A stretch of 40,585 nucleotides of DNA, from the NCBI GenBank assembly GCA_012270885.1, contig JAAXHN010000038.1, forward strand, positions 1 through 40,585, read 5' to 3'. This stretch comes from Acidimicrobiia bacterium (GTDB lineage Bacteria; Actinomycetota; Acidimicrobiia; Spongiisociales; ZC4RG35). The notes beneath the pieces were generated by a model. The model did not search any database. It was not told where the DNA came from and saw nothing but the letters and a program-made list of their open reading frames with translations. The position numbers and the translations under genes are program-made. Below are positions 17,497 through 25,636 of this stretch, in pieces; within the stretch, counting starts at the first letter, position 1; each line of letters opens with the position of its first letter.

Positions 17497-18372
17497 ATGT
17501 TCGTGCATCTGTTGGATGGTACATACGAACTGTTCCGCGCCTATTTCGGTTTTCCTTCCCGGATCTCGCCGGATGGTCTCGAGGTGGGCGCTGTTTACGG
17601 GTTGTTGAACACAACCCTCTCGCTCCTGCGGGATCCCGATTTGACTCACATCGCCGCGGCCACCGACACCGTAATCGAGAGCTACCGAAACAATCTGTAC
17701 CACGGCTACAAGACCAGTGTGGGGGTACCCGAGGACCTCATGGCTCAGTTCGGCCTTGCGGAGCGGGCCTTCCGGGCCCTGGGAGTCACGGTGTGGGGGA
17801 TGACCGAATTCGAAGCTGACGACGCCATGGCCAGCGGCGCCCACCGCTTCTCTTCGGAGGCGGAGACGGTGATCCTGGTGAGCCCGGACAAGGACCTGAC
17901 CCAATGCGTCTCGGGCCAGCGGGTGGTCACCTTCGATCGCCGCAAGGGCCAGATGCTCGACGCGGATGGAGTGGTGGCCAAATTCGGGGTGGCGCCTGAC
18001 TCAATCCCCGACTACCTGGCACTGGTGGGAGACTCCGCCGACGGCATCCCCGGCATCCCTGGTTGGGGCGCCAAGTCGTCGGCGACGGTGCTGGAACACT
18101 ACCACCACCTGGAGTACATCCCTCCCGATCCCGGGGACTGGGAGGTGACGGTGAGAGGTGCGGCCCGCTTGGCCAAGAACCTGTGCGAACACCAGGACGA
18201 CGTCCTGCTGTTCAGGGAGTTAACCACCCTCCGGCGGGATGCTCCCATTTCCCGGACCTTGGAGGAAATCCGCTGGCGAGGCGTCAATCGGATCGAATAC
18301 CAGACACTCTGCTCAGAACTCGGTTTCCGCAATCCCCCCGCGGTGCATCGCTGGGCCCCCGACCGGGCTTGA
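17497..18372 (+). CDS. 5'-3' exonuclease (PolA N-terminal domain type)
   Basis: This 291-residue protein corresponds to the stand-alone flap/5'-3' exonuclease domain of DNA polymerase I. It begins FVHLLDGTYELFRAYFG (first metal-binding Asp), followed by HIAAATDT, the SYRNNLYHGYKT arch-like segment, EFEADDAMAS with clustered acidic metal ligands, and VILVSPDKDLTQCV. The H3TH region contains PDYLALVGDSADGIPGIPGWGAKS. No polymerase or proofreading domain follows. Such proteins act in replication and repair on nicked or flapped DNA. ATG 17497 is chosen over an upstream in-frame start at 17449 because it matches the family start and the promoter position. Its stop abuts the stop of the convergent isomerase gene. 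Confidence 0.88.
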   Translation: MFVHLLDGTYELFRAYFGFPSRISPDGLEVGAVYGLLNTTLSLLRDPDLTHIAAATDTVIESYRNNLYHGYKTSVGVPEDLMAQFGLAERAFRALGVTVWGMTEFEADDAMASGAHRFSSEAETVILVSPDKDLTQCVSGQRVVTFDRRKGQMLDADGVVAKFGVAPDSIPDYLALVGDSADGIPGIPGWGAKSSATVLEHYHHLEYIPPDPGDWEVTVRGAARLAKNLCEHQDDVLLFRELTTLRRDAPISRTLEEIRWRGVNRIEYQTLCSELGFRNPPAVHRWAPDRA

Positions 18373-19182
18373 TCAATCGCCGGTGAACCGGGGAGGCCGC
18401 CGCTCCATGAAGGCGGCCATAGCCTCACTTAAGTCATTCGACTCCAGGAAGGCAGTGTTCCAGAGGGCCACATAGTCCAGGGCTTCCGTCACCGACCTCC
18501 CCTCCTCGGCCGAGAGCACCGATTTGGCGCCCTGCACTGCCAGAGGAGAGTTGGAGGCGATCTGGCTCGCCCAGGCCCGGGCGCCCTCCATCAGCGCTTC
18601 GGGGTCCGCGTAGACCTGGTTGACCAGCCCCATCTGCTCCGCGCGGGCCGCGTCTACATCCTTTCCGGTGTAGACCAGTTCCGCCACATGGCCCGCCGAC
18701 ACCACCCTGGGGAGCCGCTCCAGGGTACCCATGTCGGCCACCATCGCCATGCGGGTCTCCCGAACCGAGAAGACCGCGTCGGAAGCGGCCAGTCGGATGT
18801 CGCAAGCGGTGACGAGATCCATTCCCGCCCCGATACACCACCCGTGAACGGCGGCGATAACAGGGACGGGGGAACGCTCCATAGCGCTGAAGGTCCGCTG
18901 GAGTTCCTTGAGACGGCGATACAAAGCCCTCCTGACCGCCACCGGAGACTCCCCGCGGAGCACCAGGTCGCCAAGCATGTTCAAGTCGATTCCGACTGTG
19001 AACGCCCGACCCCGGCCCGCCACCACTATCACCCTCACCTCGGGATCGACGCCCAGCTCCTCCACCGCCCTGGGCAGATCCTCCCACAGGTCGGGAGAGA
19101 AGGCGTTCATCTTGTCGGGACGGTTGAGCCACAGCCACCCGATGTGCCCCTCAGTCTCGATCTGGATATGTCTGTAGCTCAC
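18373..19182 (-). CDS. Enoyl-CoA hydratase/isomerase family, dienoyl-CoA-isomerase-like
   Basis: This 269-residue crotonase-fold protein has the family's oxyanion-hole segments FTVGIDLNML and HGWCIGAGMDLVTACDIRLA. The catalytic region reads VRETRMAMVADMGTLERLP. Both the Glu of RETRM and the Asp of VADMGTLERLP line up by eye with the acidic pair of delta-3,5-delta-2,4-dienoyl-CoA isomerase (ECH1) and not with the two Glu residues of classical hydratases. It probably helps degrade unsaturated or branched acyl-CoAs. The GTG start has a TATTCT box 8 nt upstream. The divergent neighbour is an acyl-CoA carboxylase subunit, 47 bp away, consistent with joint control of CoA-ester catabolism. Confidence 0.85.
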   Translation of the reverse strand: MSYRHIQIETEGHIGWLWLNRPDKMNAFSPDLWEDLPRAVEELGVDPEVRVIVVAGRGRAFTVGIDLNMLGDLVLRGESPVAVRRALYRRLKELQRTFSAMERSPVPVIAAVHGWCIGAGMDLVTACDIRLAASDAVFSVRETRMAMVADMGTLERLPRVVSAGHVAELVYTGKDVDAARAEQMGLVNQVYADPEALMEGARAWASQIASNSPLAVQGAKSVLSAEEGRSVTEALDYVALWNTAFLESNDLSEAMAAFMERRPPRFTGD

Positions 19183-19190
19183 ACTCCTAG

Positions 19191-19196
19191 AGAATA
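19191..19196 (-). promoter_or_regulatory. Possible -10 box of the isomerase gene
   Basis: TATTCT on the minus strand ends 8 nt before the GTG at 19182. The intervening CTAGGAGT has an AGGAG only 1-2 nt from the start, too close for a normal ribosome site, so a leaderless or near-leaderless transcript is likely. No good -35 box was found. Confidence 0.35.
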
Positions 19197-19229
19197 AGGC
19201 AATAGCGGACGGTAGCCTTCCAAGCGTCT

Positions 19230-20828
19230 ATGCCCGTCCTGCCCACCAAGGTCGACCGGCTGTCCCCGGAGTTTCAGGCCAACCGGGAGTCTATGGTTGC
19301 CACGCTTGCCGGGTTCGAGGAGTTGATGGCCCGAGCCCGGGAAGGGGGTGGACCCAAATACGTGGCGCGCCATCTGGCCAGAGGAAAACTCCTGGCCCGC
19401 CAGCGGATCGAATTGCTGGTGGATCGGGACTCCCCCTTCCTGGAGCTTTCCACCCTGGCCTGCTGGGGTACCGAGAAGACCCTGGGTGGGAATCTCATCA
19501 CCGGAATAGGGGTGGTGGAGGGGGTGGAGTGTGTCATCTCCGCCAACGACCCTACCAGCCAGGCAGGCTCCATCCACAGGATCGGAGCTCTCAAGGGTCT
19601 GCGGGCCCAGGACATCGCCACGGCCAACCGCCTCCCCCTGATCAACCTGGTGGAGTCCGGCGGCGCTGTCCTTCCCGAGCAGGCCGAGGTCTTCGTGATG
19701 GCCGGGGCGACTTTCCGCAACCTGACCCAGCTTTCTCAACTGGGCATCCCAACCATGGCGCTGGTGTTCGGGAACTCCACGGCGGGCGGGGCCTACCTGC
19801 CGGGAATGGCCGACTACGCGGTGATGGTGAAGGAGCGGGCCAAGGTGTTTCTGGGCGGCCCGCCCCTGGTGAAGATGGCCACCGGCGAGGAATCCACCGA
19901 CGAGGAACTGGGAGGGGCGGAGATGCACTCCAAAGTCTCGGGACTGTCCGACTATTTCGCGGTGGACGAGATGGACGCCTTGCGGATCGGCCGGGAGATC
20001 GTGGCCCATCTGAACTGGCGCAAGCAGGGATACGGCCCGACGCGGTCCCCTATCGAGCCCGAGCACGATTCGGAGGACCTGCTGGGGCTGATTCCACAGG
20101 ACCTGAGGATCCCCTTTGACATGCGGGAGTTGTTGGGAAGGGTCCTGGACGGCTCCATCTTCGACGAGTACAAGACGCTGTACGGCCCGTCGCTGGTGAC
20201 CGGATGGGGTTCGGTACACGGCTTTGTGGTGGGCGTGGTGGCCAACCAGCAGGGAGTGCTCTTCTCTGAAGAGGCCCACAAGGCCACCGAGTTCATCATG
20301 CTCTGCAACCGCTATGACGTTCCCATCATCTTCATCCACAACACCACCGGATACATGGTGGGACGCGACTACGAGCAGCGGGGGATCATCAAAGACGGTG
20401 CCAAGATGATCAACGCAGTGGCCAATTCGACAGTTCCCCACATCTCGCTCCTAGCGGGTGTCTCCTATGGGGCGGGCAACTACGGCATGTCCGGACGGGC
20501 CTACGACCCTCGCTTCATGTTCGGGTGGCCCAACCACAAGATCGCGGTGATGGGACCCAAACAACTGGCCGGGGTGATGTCCATCATCCGCCGCGCCGCC
20601 GCCGAGAGCCGCGGAGAACCCTACGACGATGAACTCGACGCCGCCGTCAGAGCCAAGATCGAGAACCAGATCTCAGCCGAGGAACTGGCTTACTTCGCCA
20701 CCTCCCGCATCTGGGACGACGGGTTGGTGGACCCCCGAGACACCCGCACCGTCCTGGGCATAGCCTTGTCGGCGGTGCATTCGGGTCCCGTCAAGGGAAC
20801 CAGTTCCTTCGGCGTGTTCCGGATGTGA
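19230..20828 (+). CDS. Acyl-CoA carboxylase beta (carboxyltransferase) subunit
   Basis: This 532-residue protein is a biotin-dependent carboxyltransferase that moves CO2 from carboxybiotin to an acyl-CoA. It shows RHLARGKLLARQRIELLVD at the N-terminus, NDPTSQAGSIHRIGALKGLRAQDIA, LVESGGAVLPEQAEVF, FGNSTAGGAYLPGM and GGPPLVKMATGEESTDEELGG. The C-terminal half has FIHNTTGYMVGRDYEQRGIIKDGAKM and GNYGMSGRAYDPRFMFGWPN. The pattern is closer to methylcrotonyl/geranyl-CoA carboxylases than to propionyl-CoA carboxylases, by my reading. No biotin-carrying alpha subunit is present in the window, so the partner must be encoded elsewhere. Confidence 0.9.
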   Translation: MPVLPTKVDRLSPEFQANRESMVATLAGFEELMARAREGGGPKYVARHLARGKLLARQRIELLVDRDSPFLELSTLACWGTEKTLGGNLITGIGVVEGVECVISANDPTSQAGSIHRIGALKGLRAQDIATANRLPLINLVESGGAVLPEQAEVFVMAGATFRNLTQLSQLGIPTMALVFGNSTAGGAYLPGMADYAVMVKERAKVFLGGPPLVKMATGEESTDEELGGAEMHSKVSGLSDYFAVDEMDALRIGREIVAHLNWRKQGYGPTRSPIEPEHDSEDLLGLIPQDLRIPFDMRELLGRVLDGSIFDEYKTLYGPSLVTGWGSVHGFVVGVVANQQGVLFSEEAHKATEFIMLCNRYDVPIIFIHNTTGYMVGRDYEQRGIIKDGAKMINAVANSTVPHISLLAGVSYGAGNYGMSGRAYDPRFMFGWPNHKIAVMGPKQLAGVMSIIRRAAAESRGEPYDDELDAAVRAKIENQISAEELAYFATSRIWDDGLVDPRDTRTVLGIALSAVHSGPVKGTSSFGVFRM

Positions 20829-21268
20829 ACAGCCCAGCCTGAGCATCCCATTTAATCCCGGCCCATCCTCCCGGGTCAGACAGGGTTTCCAGCAGTAATC
20901 GAAGCACTTTGTCACAGGTACATTCCATGGTGTAATCATCAAAAGCACCGTCCCTGGACAAGGTTCCACCCAGAGACCGGATCACCACAGGCGGCGCCAT
21001 ATGTCCGGCAGGGTTCCACCGGACCCGCACCGTCTTCAACAATGCCGGAAACGGCTTCTCCAGCCCGGGTGACGGCAGCAGGCGTCAGCCTGCCCACATC
21101 CGGTTCAAACCCGGCACGGCGGCGGTGGGGGTGGGCCCGAAAGGGCTATTTCTGTGGACGGGTCGCGAAAAATCGGCCTTTCCGGGCAGAAGTGCAGGGT
21201 TTTTGGGATCGGGGGTCCGCATTGGAGAGACAGCCAGTCTTCACCCCGGGCGTCTGATCAAACAGGGA
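20829..21268. other. 440-bp gap without a convincing gene
   Basis: The stretch separates the carboxylase stop from the RCC1/SLH gene's stop. A minus-strand frame at 20791-21042 (83 codons, TTG start, no ribosome site) overlaps the carboxylase end and is unconvincing, though it contains a fairly protein-like MECTCDKVLRLLLETL. A plus-strand frame at 21042-21257 is Arg/Gly-rich and looks random. A short CCCGG..CCGGG hairpin occurs at about 20860-20876, not followed by a T-run. I see no RNA gene. Confidence 0.4.
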
Positions 21269-23629
21269 CTATGACCCACCTCGGAGGGGCCGGTAGAACT
21301 CTCCTCCCTGCGGGTGTGCGGGGAGGGACCGGATGATGAACGAGGCCATCTCTGCCCTGCTGACCGATTGATCGGGACAGTATCGGAGGGGCCGTGTGGA
21401 GCATCCCTCCGTCACTCCGAGTTGGTAGAGACCCTCCACCACGGGCCAGTGCTCACGGTCCACGTCCCCGAACAGTCCCTGCGGGTTGGCGACCGGGGTG
21501 ATGTGGTCGAAGACCCGGGTCAACCATCGGGCCATCTCCAGCCGGGTCAAGGGGGCATCGGGACGCCATTCGCCGTTCACGCCGGTGTCCACTCCCATCT
21601 CTGCCAGCCTGAGGACGTAATCCGTGTACCACACACCGGCTGGAACATCGGAGAACGGGTTGGCGCCCGTGGGCCTGGGGTCGGGCTGTCCGATGGCGCG
21701 TAGGACGAACGCGGTCATCTCCGCACGGGTCACACGGCCGTCAGGACAGTACCTGGGTTCTGGCCCGGTGGCACACCCGAGGGTGATGCCCAGGACGGCT
21801 ATGCGGTTGATGTCATCGCGGTGCGGGTTCCCGGCGACATCGGCGAACTTCTCCTCTTCCCCGGCCGGTCCGGGAGCATCCGGGCCGGCTGACGGAATGA
21901 ACACCGCATTGGCGCCCCAGCACTCAACCGAGCCATCCGCCCGCAACCCGCATGAATGCGCCAAGCCTGCGGAAACAGCAGTGAACGAGCCCCTCGGCGG
22001 GAGCGACTGCCCGTCCGAGTTGTATCCCCAGCACGCCACGGCTCCATCCGCCCGCAACCCGCACGAATGCTCCCCGCCGGCTGCTACCGCGGAATACGAA
22101 CCCTTCGGCACGGTCGTCTGCCCCAAGTGATTGGCGCCCCAGCACTCAACCGAGCCATCCGCCCGCAACCCGCACGAGTGCGCCCCACCGGCAGACACCG
22201 CAGTGAACTGACCCTCCGGCGGGATGGACTGCCGGTAGGCGTTGTGACCCCAGCACTCAACCGAGCCATCCGCCCGCAACCCGCACGAGTGCGCCAGGCC
22301 GGCGGACACCGCAGTGAACGAGCCGCCCGGAACCAATCCGCTGCGACGCCAACACTCCACCGACCCGTCGGTACGCAGCCCGCACGAGTGAACACCGCCG
22401 GCCGACACGGAAGAAAACGAACCCCTCGGAGCTTTCGCCCGACCGTCGGCGTCGGAGCCCCAGCACACCGCCAACCCATCCACCCGCACCCCGCAGGAGT
22501 GGAACGCGCCGGCCGACACCGCAGTGAAGGAACCGGCCGGAGGGCTCGCCCTCCCGGAGTCGTCATTACCCCAGCACACCAACGACCCATCAGCCTCCAG
22601 TCCGCATGAATAACGCCAACCGGCAGACACCGCAGTGAACGGACCGCCTGTGGCGGTTGTCTGCCCAAAGGCGTTGCTGCCCCAGCACACCACCGACCCA
22701 TCAGTCCTCACCCCACACGAATGCTCCCGGCCGGCTGACACCGAAGAGAACGCACCCGCTGGCGCCGTTGACTGCTGGAAGGCATTGTTGCCCCAGCACA
22801 CCACCGACCCTCCCGCGCGCACCCCACAAGAATGCCGCCAGTGGGCAGAGACCGAGGAGAACGCACCCGCTGGCGCGCTCACCTGATCATTGACGTTGGA
22901 GCCCCAGCACACCACCGACCCATCGGTGCGCAACCCACACGAGTGCACCCCGCCGGCGGACACGGAAAAAAACGAACCCCCAGGCGGACTCGCCCTCCCA
23001 TCCTCGTCATTGCCCCAGCACACCACCGACCCTCCCGCGCGCACCCCACAAGAATGCATCCCCCCAGCCGATACCGCGGAGAACGAACCCTCCGGCGCCG
23101 ACGCCTGCCCGAAGTGGTTGGCGCCCCAGCACACCACCGAGCCATCGGTACGCACCCCACACGAATGCCGCACTCCGGCAGACACCGAGGAGAACGAACC
23201 CCTAGGCGCAGTGGCCCTCCAATCATTGTTGAAGCCCCAGCACACCATCGAGCCATCGGCGCGCACCCCACAAGAATGCATCCCCCCAGCCGATACCGCG
23301 GAGAACGAACCCTCCGGCGCCGACGCCTGCCCGAAGTGGTTGGCGCCCCAGCACACCACCGAGCCATCGGTACGCACCGAACACGAGTGCGCCGCGCCAG
23401 CAGACACCACCGAGAATCCTGCCGGGCCGCTATTCGCCCCAATGGCCCCCAGGGTTCCCATCAGCGCTCCATCTGGTGAACCGACTCCCCCATCATCGAC
23501 CGCTTCAGAAAACACCCCGGGACTATCCGCCTCCACCCCCGAGCCAACAGAATCCCAATCCCCCGCGTCGGCAAGAGACGGGACCGTTATCAACCCCACA
23601 ATTACGACAGCTAACAACACACGCGTCAT
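21269..23629 (-). CDS. Secreted RCC1-repeat protein with C-terminal S-layer homology domains
   Basis: This protein of about 786 residues starts with a signal peptide (MTRVLLAVVIVGLITVPSLADA). Residues 72 to about 580 hold 14 tandem RCC1-like repeats of mostly 37 residues, consensus FxxVSAGxxHSCGxRxDGSV-V/E-CWGxNxxGQ, forming a likely beta-propeller. Each unit has two Cys (HSC and CWG) that could form disulfides outside the cell. Three S-layer homology units follow: INRIAVLGITLGC, YVLRLAEMGV and VVEGLYQLGVTEGC, with RAEMTAFVLRAI and RAEMASFIIRSLP helices. The protein is probably attached to the cell envelope. ATG 23629 is used because the signal peptide begins there. Similar proteins are frequent in Acidimicrobiia, to my knowledge. 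Confidence 0.88.
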   Translation of the reverse strand: MTRVLLAVVIVGLITVPSLADAGDWDSVGSGVEADSPGVFSEAVDDGGVGSPDGALMGTLGAIGANSGPAGFSVVSAGAAHSCSVRTDGSVVCWGANHFGQASAPEGSFSAVSAGGMHSCGVRADGSMVCWGFNNDWRATAPRGSFSSVSAGVRHSCGVRTDGSVVCWGANHFGQASAPEGSFSAVSAGGMHSCGVRAGGSVVCWGNDEDGRASPPGGSFFSVSAGGVHSCGLRTDGSVVCWGSNVNDQVSAPAGAFSSVSAHWRHSCGVRAGGSVVCWGNNAFQQSTAPAGAFSSVSAGREHSCGVRTDGSVVCWGSNAFGQTTATGGPFTAVSAGWRYSCGLEADGSLVCWGNDDSGRASPPAGSFTAVSAGAFHSCGVRVDGLAVCWGSDADGRAKAPRGSFSSVSAGGVHSCGLRTDGSVECWRRSGLVPGGSFTAVSAGLAHSCGLRADGSVECWGHNAYRQSIPPEGQFTAVSAGGAHSCGLRADGSVECWGANHLGQTTVPKGSYSAVAAGGEHSCGLRADGAVACWGYNSDGQSLPPRGSFTAVSAGLAHSCGLRADGSVECWGANAVFIPSAGPDAPGPAGEEEKFADVAGNPHRDDINRIAVLGITLGCATGPEPRYCPDGRVTRAEMTAFVLRAIGQPDPRPTGANPFSDVPAGVWYTDYVLRLAEMGVDTGVNGEWRPDAPLTRLEMARWLTRVFDHITPVANPQGLFGDVDREHWPVVEGLYQLGVTEGCSTRPLRYCPDQSVSRAEMASFIIRSLPAHPQGGEFYRPLRGGS
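21890..23416 (-). repeat. Fourteen tandem 111-bp coding repeats (RCC1 units)
   Basis: The coding DNA is a head-to-tail array with a 111-bp period, one unit being shorter (99 bp; it reads CWRRSGLVPGGS). The last unit is partial. High GC and periodicity create several long open frames in other frames and on the opposite strand, none with protein-like composition. Confidence 0.9.
23037..23378 (-). repeat. 120-bp exact duplication inside the RCC1 array
   Basis: Positions 23037-23156 and 23259-23378 are identical over 120 bases. They are offset by 222 bp, exactly two repeat units, and include silent positions. Other units differ at many bases, so this is a recent duplication or gene-conversion event within the array. 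Confidence 0.9.
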
Positions 23630-23731
23630 CGTCTCACCACCGAACAATGGCCAAACAGCATACCAATCCGCCATTCCTCGGGGCCACCCGGCGGACTGGC
23701 TACCGGGAGAGTGAGTCATAGGAGACGAGGA

Positions 23732-23842
23732 ATGAGCCCCATAAAACTGTTGCTGGAGATGGGCCGCAACACCTACCAGGGACCGGCAGCGGAACTACTC
23801 GCCGACCCGACAGTACGACGGTCATTCCTGGGAGCGCGCTGA
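23732..23842 (+). pseudogene. C-terminal remnant of a LivF-type ABC transporter ATPase
   Basis: This is a 36-codon frame beginning MSPIKLLLEMGRNTYQGP and continuing AAELLADPTVRRSFLGA-R. It matches the C-terminal end of branched-chain amino-acid ABC transporter ATP-binding proteins (GxxxxEGPAAELLADPxVRxxFLG). Walker and signature motifs are absent, so no transporter function is possible. GGAGACGAGG lies just before the ATG and could allow translation. A strong hairpin follows within 40 bp. The remnant lies about 1.8 kb from the end of a LivJ-like binding protein gene on the other strand, so both may derive from a lost branched-chain amino-acid uptake operon. Confidence 0.6.
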
Positions 23843-24206
23843 GTCCCGGCGATCCGGCTAGCCGATGCCCCGGGTCATGGGTGGGTGGAGGGGCGGGAGG
23901 TTCATCTAGTCTGGCCGCCCCCCACCCACGCCTGGAAGCGAGGGGGTGGTGACAGCTAAGCAATGACTGTCGCGAAAGGTCAAGGAGAACAAGCTACACC
24001 TCCACCTGCTTCCAGGGATCAGATTCCCATCCGTCGACCACACGTCCTAAACATGAAGAAAAGGTGTGCGTATCGTGACAGTTTAGTTTAGATTCGAAGG
24101 TTCGCCGGGGCAAGGTCCGGATCAATCCGCAGTTGAGGCCAATCCGAGTGAAGGGGATCGTCAAGGCTGCCGGTCCCGACCGGGGTAGGTCCCCCGGCAC
24201 CCCGCC
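23843..24206. other. 364-bp stretch with no recognised gene
   Basis: Apart from the hairpin at 23881-23929 I see no gene here. A minus-strand frame at 23994-24200 has no ribosome site and no recognisable composition. The stretch lies between two degraded genes and is probably decayed sequence. Confidence 0.4.
23881..23929 (+). terminator. Strong hairpin after the LivF remnant
   Basis: Left arm GTGGGTGGAGGGGCGG (23881-23896) and right arm CCGCCCCCCACCCAC (23915-23929) pair over 15 bp with one bulged base and an 18-nt loop. There is no T-run after it, so it would be a non-canonical terminator. It may have been the end of the original livF transcript. Confidence 0.35.
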
Positions 24207-25441
24207 CTAGTAAAAGCTGGATTCCTCCGCGTGGACGTGATCCGGCAACCGGTAGCTGATTCCGGCCTCGTCGTAGGCCGACACATCTAGCAACCCCGTG
24301 AAGTGGGTGTACGGGTTGTTGACGAGCTTGGGAAAGCTCTTGCCCATGATCCGTCGGAGACGTCCCAGATTCCGGAAGTTGAGGAGCACCCCGAGCGATC
24401 GAACCTGGGGATATTTGAGTTCATCGGCGAGAGGATCACCTATGAGCGCCCTGGAAAGTTTGTAGGCGTAATCGGTCAGCTTCACCCGGGCGTCGTGATC
24501 GGGTATGCCGGCGACATAGGGGACGGAGGCGAGTGACCGGAAGAACGAAACGGGGACGATCAGCATGCCGATCAGGGCCAGCACCACGGTGGTACCACTG
24601 AACAACACCGTGCGACCCGCCGTGTCTCCGGTCTTTGCCACCGCGTCCTTGACCTTCAGACCACGATCCAACTCCTCCCGGAAGCGGGAGACGATCAGGA
24701 GCGAATAGTCGATCCCGACCGCAAGGCCGATCATCGTGATCATCATCGTCACGAAGAAGACCAATTCGAAGAACTGGCCGATGATCCCGACCGCCCCCAA
24801 TGCCAGGACAATGGCGACAATGGCCAGCCCCAAGGGCAACAACGTGGCGACAACTGAGCCGAAGAGCGTCAGCAGGATGATCAACGCCACGGGAATGCCG
24901 ATCCGCTCTCCTTTCTCCAGGTCTTCGGCAGTCAACTCGTTGTTTTCGAAAGCCACGCTGGCGTCGCCGCCGATCAGCACACGGAAGCCGTCTGTGCCGT
25001 CCACCTCCTGGACGAGGTGGACCACGTCCTCGACGTTCTCGGTCGCCTCCTTGAAGTCGCCCGCCAGGACGAAGCTCATGATGGTGGTCATGCGGTCGGC
25101 CGATACCAGAAGCTCCTCGCGGCTCAGGTAATAGTGCGATCCCGACACAACGGTCTCCGGTCCCAAAGCCGTGATCCGGCTATAGATGGACTCGACCTTT
25201 GCCTGAAACTGAGGATCATCGACAGTCAGCGAGGGAGCCTGGACGATGACCAATTCGTTGAGGGGTGTGGGCCCTCGCAGCCTGTCCTCCAGCAGGGACG
25301 CCGCCTGCTCCGACTCGTAGTCGCTCCCCAAACTCAACGCGGTGGTGGTGGCGCTCGGCAATGAGCCTGGACGAGTCCCAGCCCCAGTGCAACCACCAAA
25401 ACCCAGACCCCGACGACAATCCATGGCCTGCGCGCGCTCAT
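24207..25441 (-). pseudogene. MMPL/RND transporter, frameshifted and with a foreign C-terminus
   Basis: The N-terminal membrane helix is read from ATG 25441 in one frame (ARMSARRPWIVVGVWVLVVA) and hits a stop at 25336-25334. The rest continues in another frame from about 25390, so a single-frame shift separates the two. The main frame has the MMPL extracellular region (SDYESEQAASLLEDRL) and membrane helices with the GLAVGIDYSLLIVSRFREE motif, and reaches VVLALIGMLIVPVSFFRSLA. There MMPL similarity ends. The last roughly 105 residues (DARVKLTDYAYKLSRALIGD and onward, ending EESSFY) are soluble and look like the end of an MpaB/DUF2236-type oxygenase. The second MMPL half is missing. I judge it non-functional. 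Confidence 0.7.
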
Positions 25442-25636
25442 ACGGGCCAATTTCTCGTCGTCAACCGGTTCTCCCGTCGCAAGACAGATCTGTTTCCCGA
25501 TCCACCCTACCGTCCGCGATGGCTGCGCGAAAGGGATTAAGGCCTCCTATCAGGGCGACTGGAGGGTCGAGTTTCCAGCTTTGCCTGCCGACTATAGGGA
25601 CGACAAAGCGACTACCGACCCTCCCTTACCAGGCCC

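Noticed and set aside
19179-20441. 420-codon open frame on the minus strand
   Set aside because: It is antisense to the clear carboxyltransferase gene, is rich in His, Gly and Gln, and shows no family motif; long antisense frames are expected in GC-rich coding DNA.
20791-21042. 83-codon minus-strand gene
   Set aside because: TTG start, no ribosome site, overlap with the carboxylase end and no known family; kept only as a remark in the gap entry.
21890-23416. CRISPR-like regular repeat spacing
   Set aside because: The 111-bp periodic units are contiguous coding repeats with no spacer/repeat alternation.
22832-23714. Repetitive open frames in other frames of the RCC1 array (for example 22832-23479, 22890-23714)
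   Set aside because: They arise from the 111-bp periodicity of the real gene; the His/Pro/Arg- or Pro/Thr-rich repeats have no protein-like features.
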